DNA from: Climacium dendroides
Lineage: Eukaryota > Streptophyta > Bryopsida > Hypnales > Climaciaceae
Assembly (NCBI GenBank): GCA_950106755.1
Contig: OX467088.1
Coordinates: forward strand, 14,988,001 to 15,052,000
Reading direction: 5' to 3'
DNA length: 64,000 nt
Shown: piece after piece, positions 62,821 to 64,000 of the stretch
Layout: each line of letters starts with the position of its first letter
Position numbering within the stretch: position 1 is the stretch's first letter
Position numbers and translations under genes: made by a program
The notes under the pieces: model-generated
What the model was told of the DNA's origin: nothing
Databases searched by the model: none
Seen by the model: only the letters and a program-made list of their open reading frames with translations

Positions 62821-64000
62821 GTTTTCCTTTTCCAGTTGGAAAATGGTAATTCAAGGAAAATACTGTAAAGGCAATGCGTGACAAATTCAACAAAATAGAA
62901 TTAGGCTTGCCTTGCACTTGAAGGGCCACAATCATTTCAAACCTCATACACATTGCACGTAGGAAAAGGAATGCAAGAATACTTGACAAAAAGAACTGCC
63001 GTAAGATATCATTTTCAAATTATTTGTAACAACTTATTTTAGGGTCTAAATTGGAAGGCAATGCGTGAGAATTTCAAGAACACATCGTCGACTTGCCTTG
63101 TACTTTAATACCGGATCATCAAATATCATGGATATTGCACGTTCAAATATGCAAGCAAAGAAAATGTATTAGTTGCCAATGCTCCAAGCCTTCCTTTTCC
63201 AGTTGGAAAATGGTAATTCAAGGAAAATACTATAAAGGCAATGCGTGACATATTCAACAAAATAGAATTAGGCTTGCCTTGCACTCGGAGGGCCACAAAC
63301 ATTTCAATCCTCATAGACATTGCATGTAGGAAAAGGAAATCAAGAATACTTGACAAAAACAAATGTTGCAAGATATCATTTTCAAATTATTTGTAACAAC
63401 TTATTTTAGGGTCTAAATTGGAAGGCAATGCGTGAGAATTTCAAGAACACATCGTCGACTTGCCTTGTACTTTAACGCCGGAACATCAAATCTCATGCAT
63501 ATTGCACGTCAAAATATGCAACCAAAGAAAATGTGGAAGTTGGCAATGCTCCAAGCCTTCCTTTTCCAGTTGGAAAATGGTAATTCAAGGAAAATACTGT
63601 AAAGGCAATGCGTGACAAATTCAACAAAATAGAATTAGGCTTGCCTTGCACTTGAAGGGCCACAATCATTTCAAACCTCATAGACATTGCACGTAGGAAA
63701 AGGAATGCAAGAATACTTGACAAAAAGAACTGCCGTAAGATATCATTTTCAAATTATTTGTAACAATTTATTTTACGGTCTAAATTGGAAGGCAATGCGT
63801 GAGAATTTCAAGAACACATCGTCGACTTGCCTTGTACTTTAACGCCGGAACATCAAATCTCATGCATATTGCACGTCCAAATATGCAAGCAAAGAAAATG
63901 TATTAGTTGCCAATGCTCCAAGCCTTCCTTTTCCAGTTGGAAAATGGTAATTCAAGGAAAATACTGTAAAGGCAATGCGTGACATATTCAACAAAATAGA

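Larger units (their letters stand above)
1..64000 (+). repeat. Satellite array, 367-bp monomer, about 174 head-to-tail copies
   Basis: The same sequence recurs every 367 bp through the whole window, always in the same orientation. From the landmark at 27 to the equivalent at 63860 there are 174 periods. Twenty-three are 366 bp and one (34886-35250) is 365 bp; these losses exactly explain the 63,833-bp span, so no transposon, gene or spacer interrupts the array. Position 1 and position 64000 both fall inside monomers, so neither edge of the array is in view. Monomers differ mainly by base substitutions. Uniform orientation and local homogeneity are the known outcome of unequal exchange and conversion. 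The likely setting is centromeric, pericentromeric, subtelomeric or knob heterochromatin; the sequence alone does not decide which. The plus orientation is arbitrary. Confidence 0.98.
42621..64000 (+). repeat. Zone 5: third family with TTATTTTAGGGTC and CAAATGTTGCAAG
   Basis: Typical copies have GACATATTCAAC, CTCGGAGGGCCACAAACATTTCAATCCTC or TTGGAGGGCC, GCATGTAGG, GGAAATCAAGAATAC, AAAACAAATGTTGCAAG and TTATTTTAGGGTC. They therefore differ from zone 2 at many linked sites. GTCGCAAG of zone 2 is usually GTTGCAAG here, and GCACGTAGG is often GCATGTAGG, both CpG transitions. This zone contains the 4,035-bp and 1,100-bp higher-order repeats and continues past the window end. Confidence 0.78.

Noticed and set aside
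1..64000. CRISPR array
   Set aside because: Repeats are regular, but the period is 367 bp and the whole period is conserved. There are no short repeats with unique spacers and no cas genes.
1..64000. A multigene family encoding about 180 small proteins
   Set aside because: The open frames lie within a 367-bp satellite unit, are not multiples of the period, overlap on both strands, and include amplified nonsense and start-loss copies. No promoter, splice or poly(A) context recurs.
42621..64000. Plant telomere motif TTTAGGG in zone 5
   Set aside because: It is a single unit per monomer inside TTATTTTAGGGTC, one substitution from TTATTTTATGGTC of other zones, and is not tandem. No evidence of a telomere.
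1..64000. Ribosomal intergenic spacer or 5S array
   Set aside because: No rRNA or tRNA-like sequence occurs anywhere, and every base belongs to the 367-bp unit.
1..64000. Assigning a named satellite or species
   Set aside because: Several known satellites have monomers of 350-385 bp, but I do not recognise this sequence well enough to name one.

Overview
The whole 64 kb window is one uninterrupted tandem satellite-DNA array. I found no protein-coding gene, RNA gene, transposon, CRISPR array or unique spacer. The repeat unit is 367 bp, every copy is in the same orientation, and the array runs off both ends of the window. Tracking one landmark from about position 27 to 63860 gives 174 consecutive monomers. 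All are 367 bp except 23 of 366 bp and one of 365 bp; these 25 missing bases account exactly for the total distance, so no insertion is needed anywhere. A typical monomer has about 36-37% GC by hand count.

The monomer is itself an old, diverged dimer of a 187-bp half (A) and a 180-bp half (B). The halves still share ordered blocks (ATGGT, AAGGCAATGCGTGA, CTTGCCTTG, and CTCAT...ATTGCACGT). Each monomer also carries a short perfect dyad (TTTTCCA-GT-TGGAAAA) and two adjacent CpGs in a GTCGAC context.

Layout by monomer variants: 1-2.56 kb, mixed types; 2.56-27.13 kb, one homogeneous family with large recent duplications (a 3,302-bp nine-monomer duplication, a 2,569-bp seven-monomer offset, and 733/734-bp dimers); 27.13-37.44 kb, a mosaic of families; 37.44-42.62 kb, a clear four-monomer higher-order repeat (1,465 bp) with one five-monomer copy (1,832 bp); 42.62-64 kb, a third family containing an 11-monomer, 4,035-bp tandem duplication with a nested 1,100-bp trimer. 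Near 59.6-60.2 kb, variants of the other zones reappear inside the third family.

This indicates a eukaryotic heterochromatic region (centromeric, pericentromeric, subtelomeric or a knob). Many variants are C-to-T or G-to-A changes at CpG sites, which fits a genome with methylated cytosines, such as a plant or vertebrate. The 367-bp, two-times-about-183-bp unit resembles the size class common in plant satellites. I cannot name the species or satellite from memory. Recurrent 60-126 residue open frames are by-products of the repeat: 367 is not a multiple of three, and nonsense variants have been amplified freely.

No gene system is present. The notable biology is the array's own evolution: dimeric ancestry, nested higher-order repeats, lineage-marking one-base deletions, and exchange between zones.
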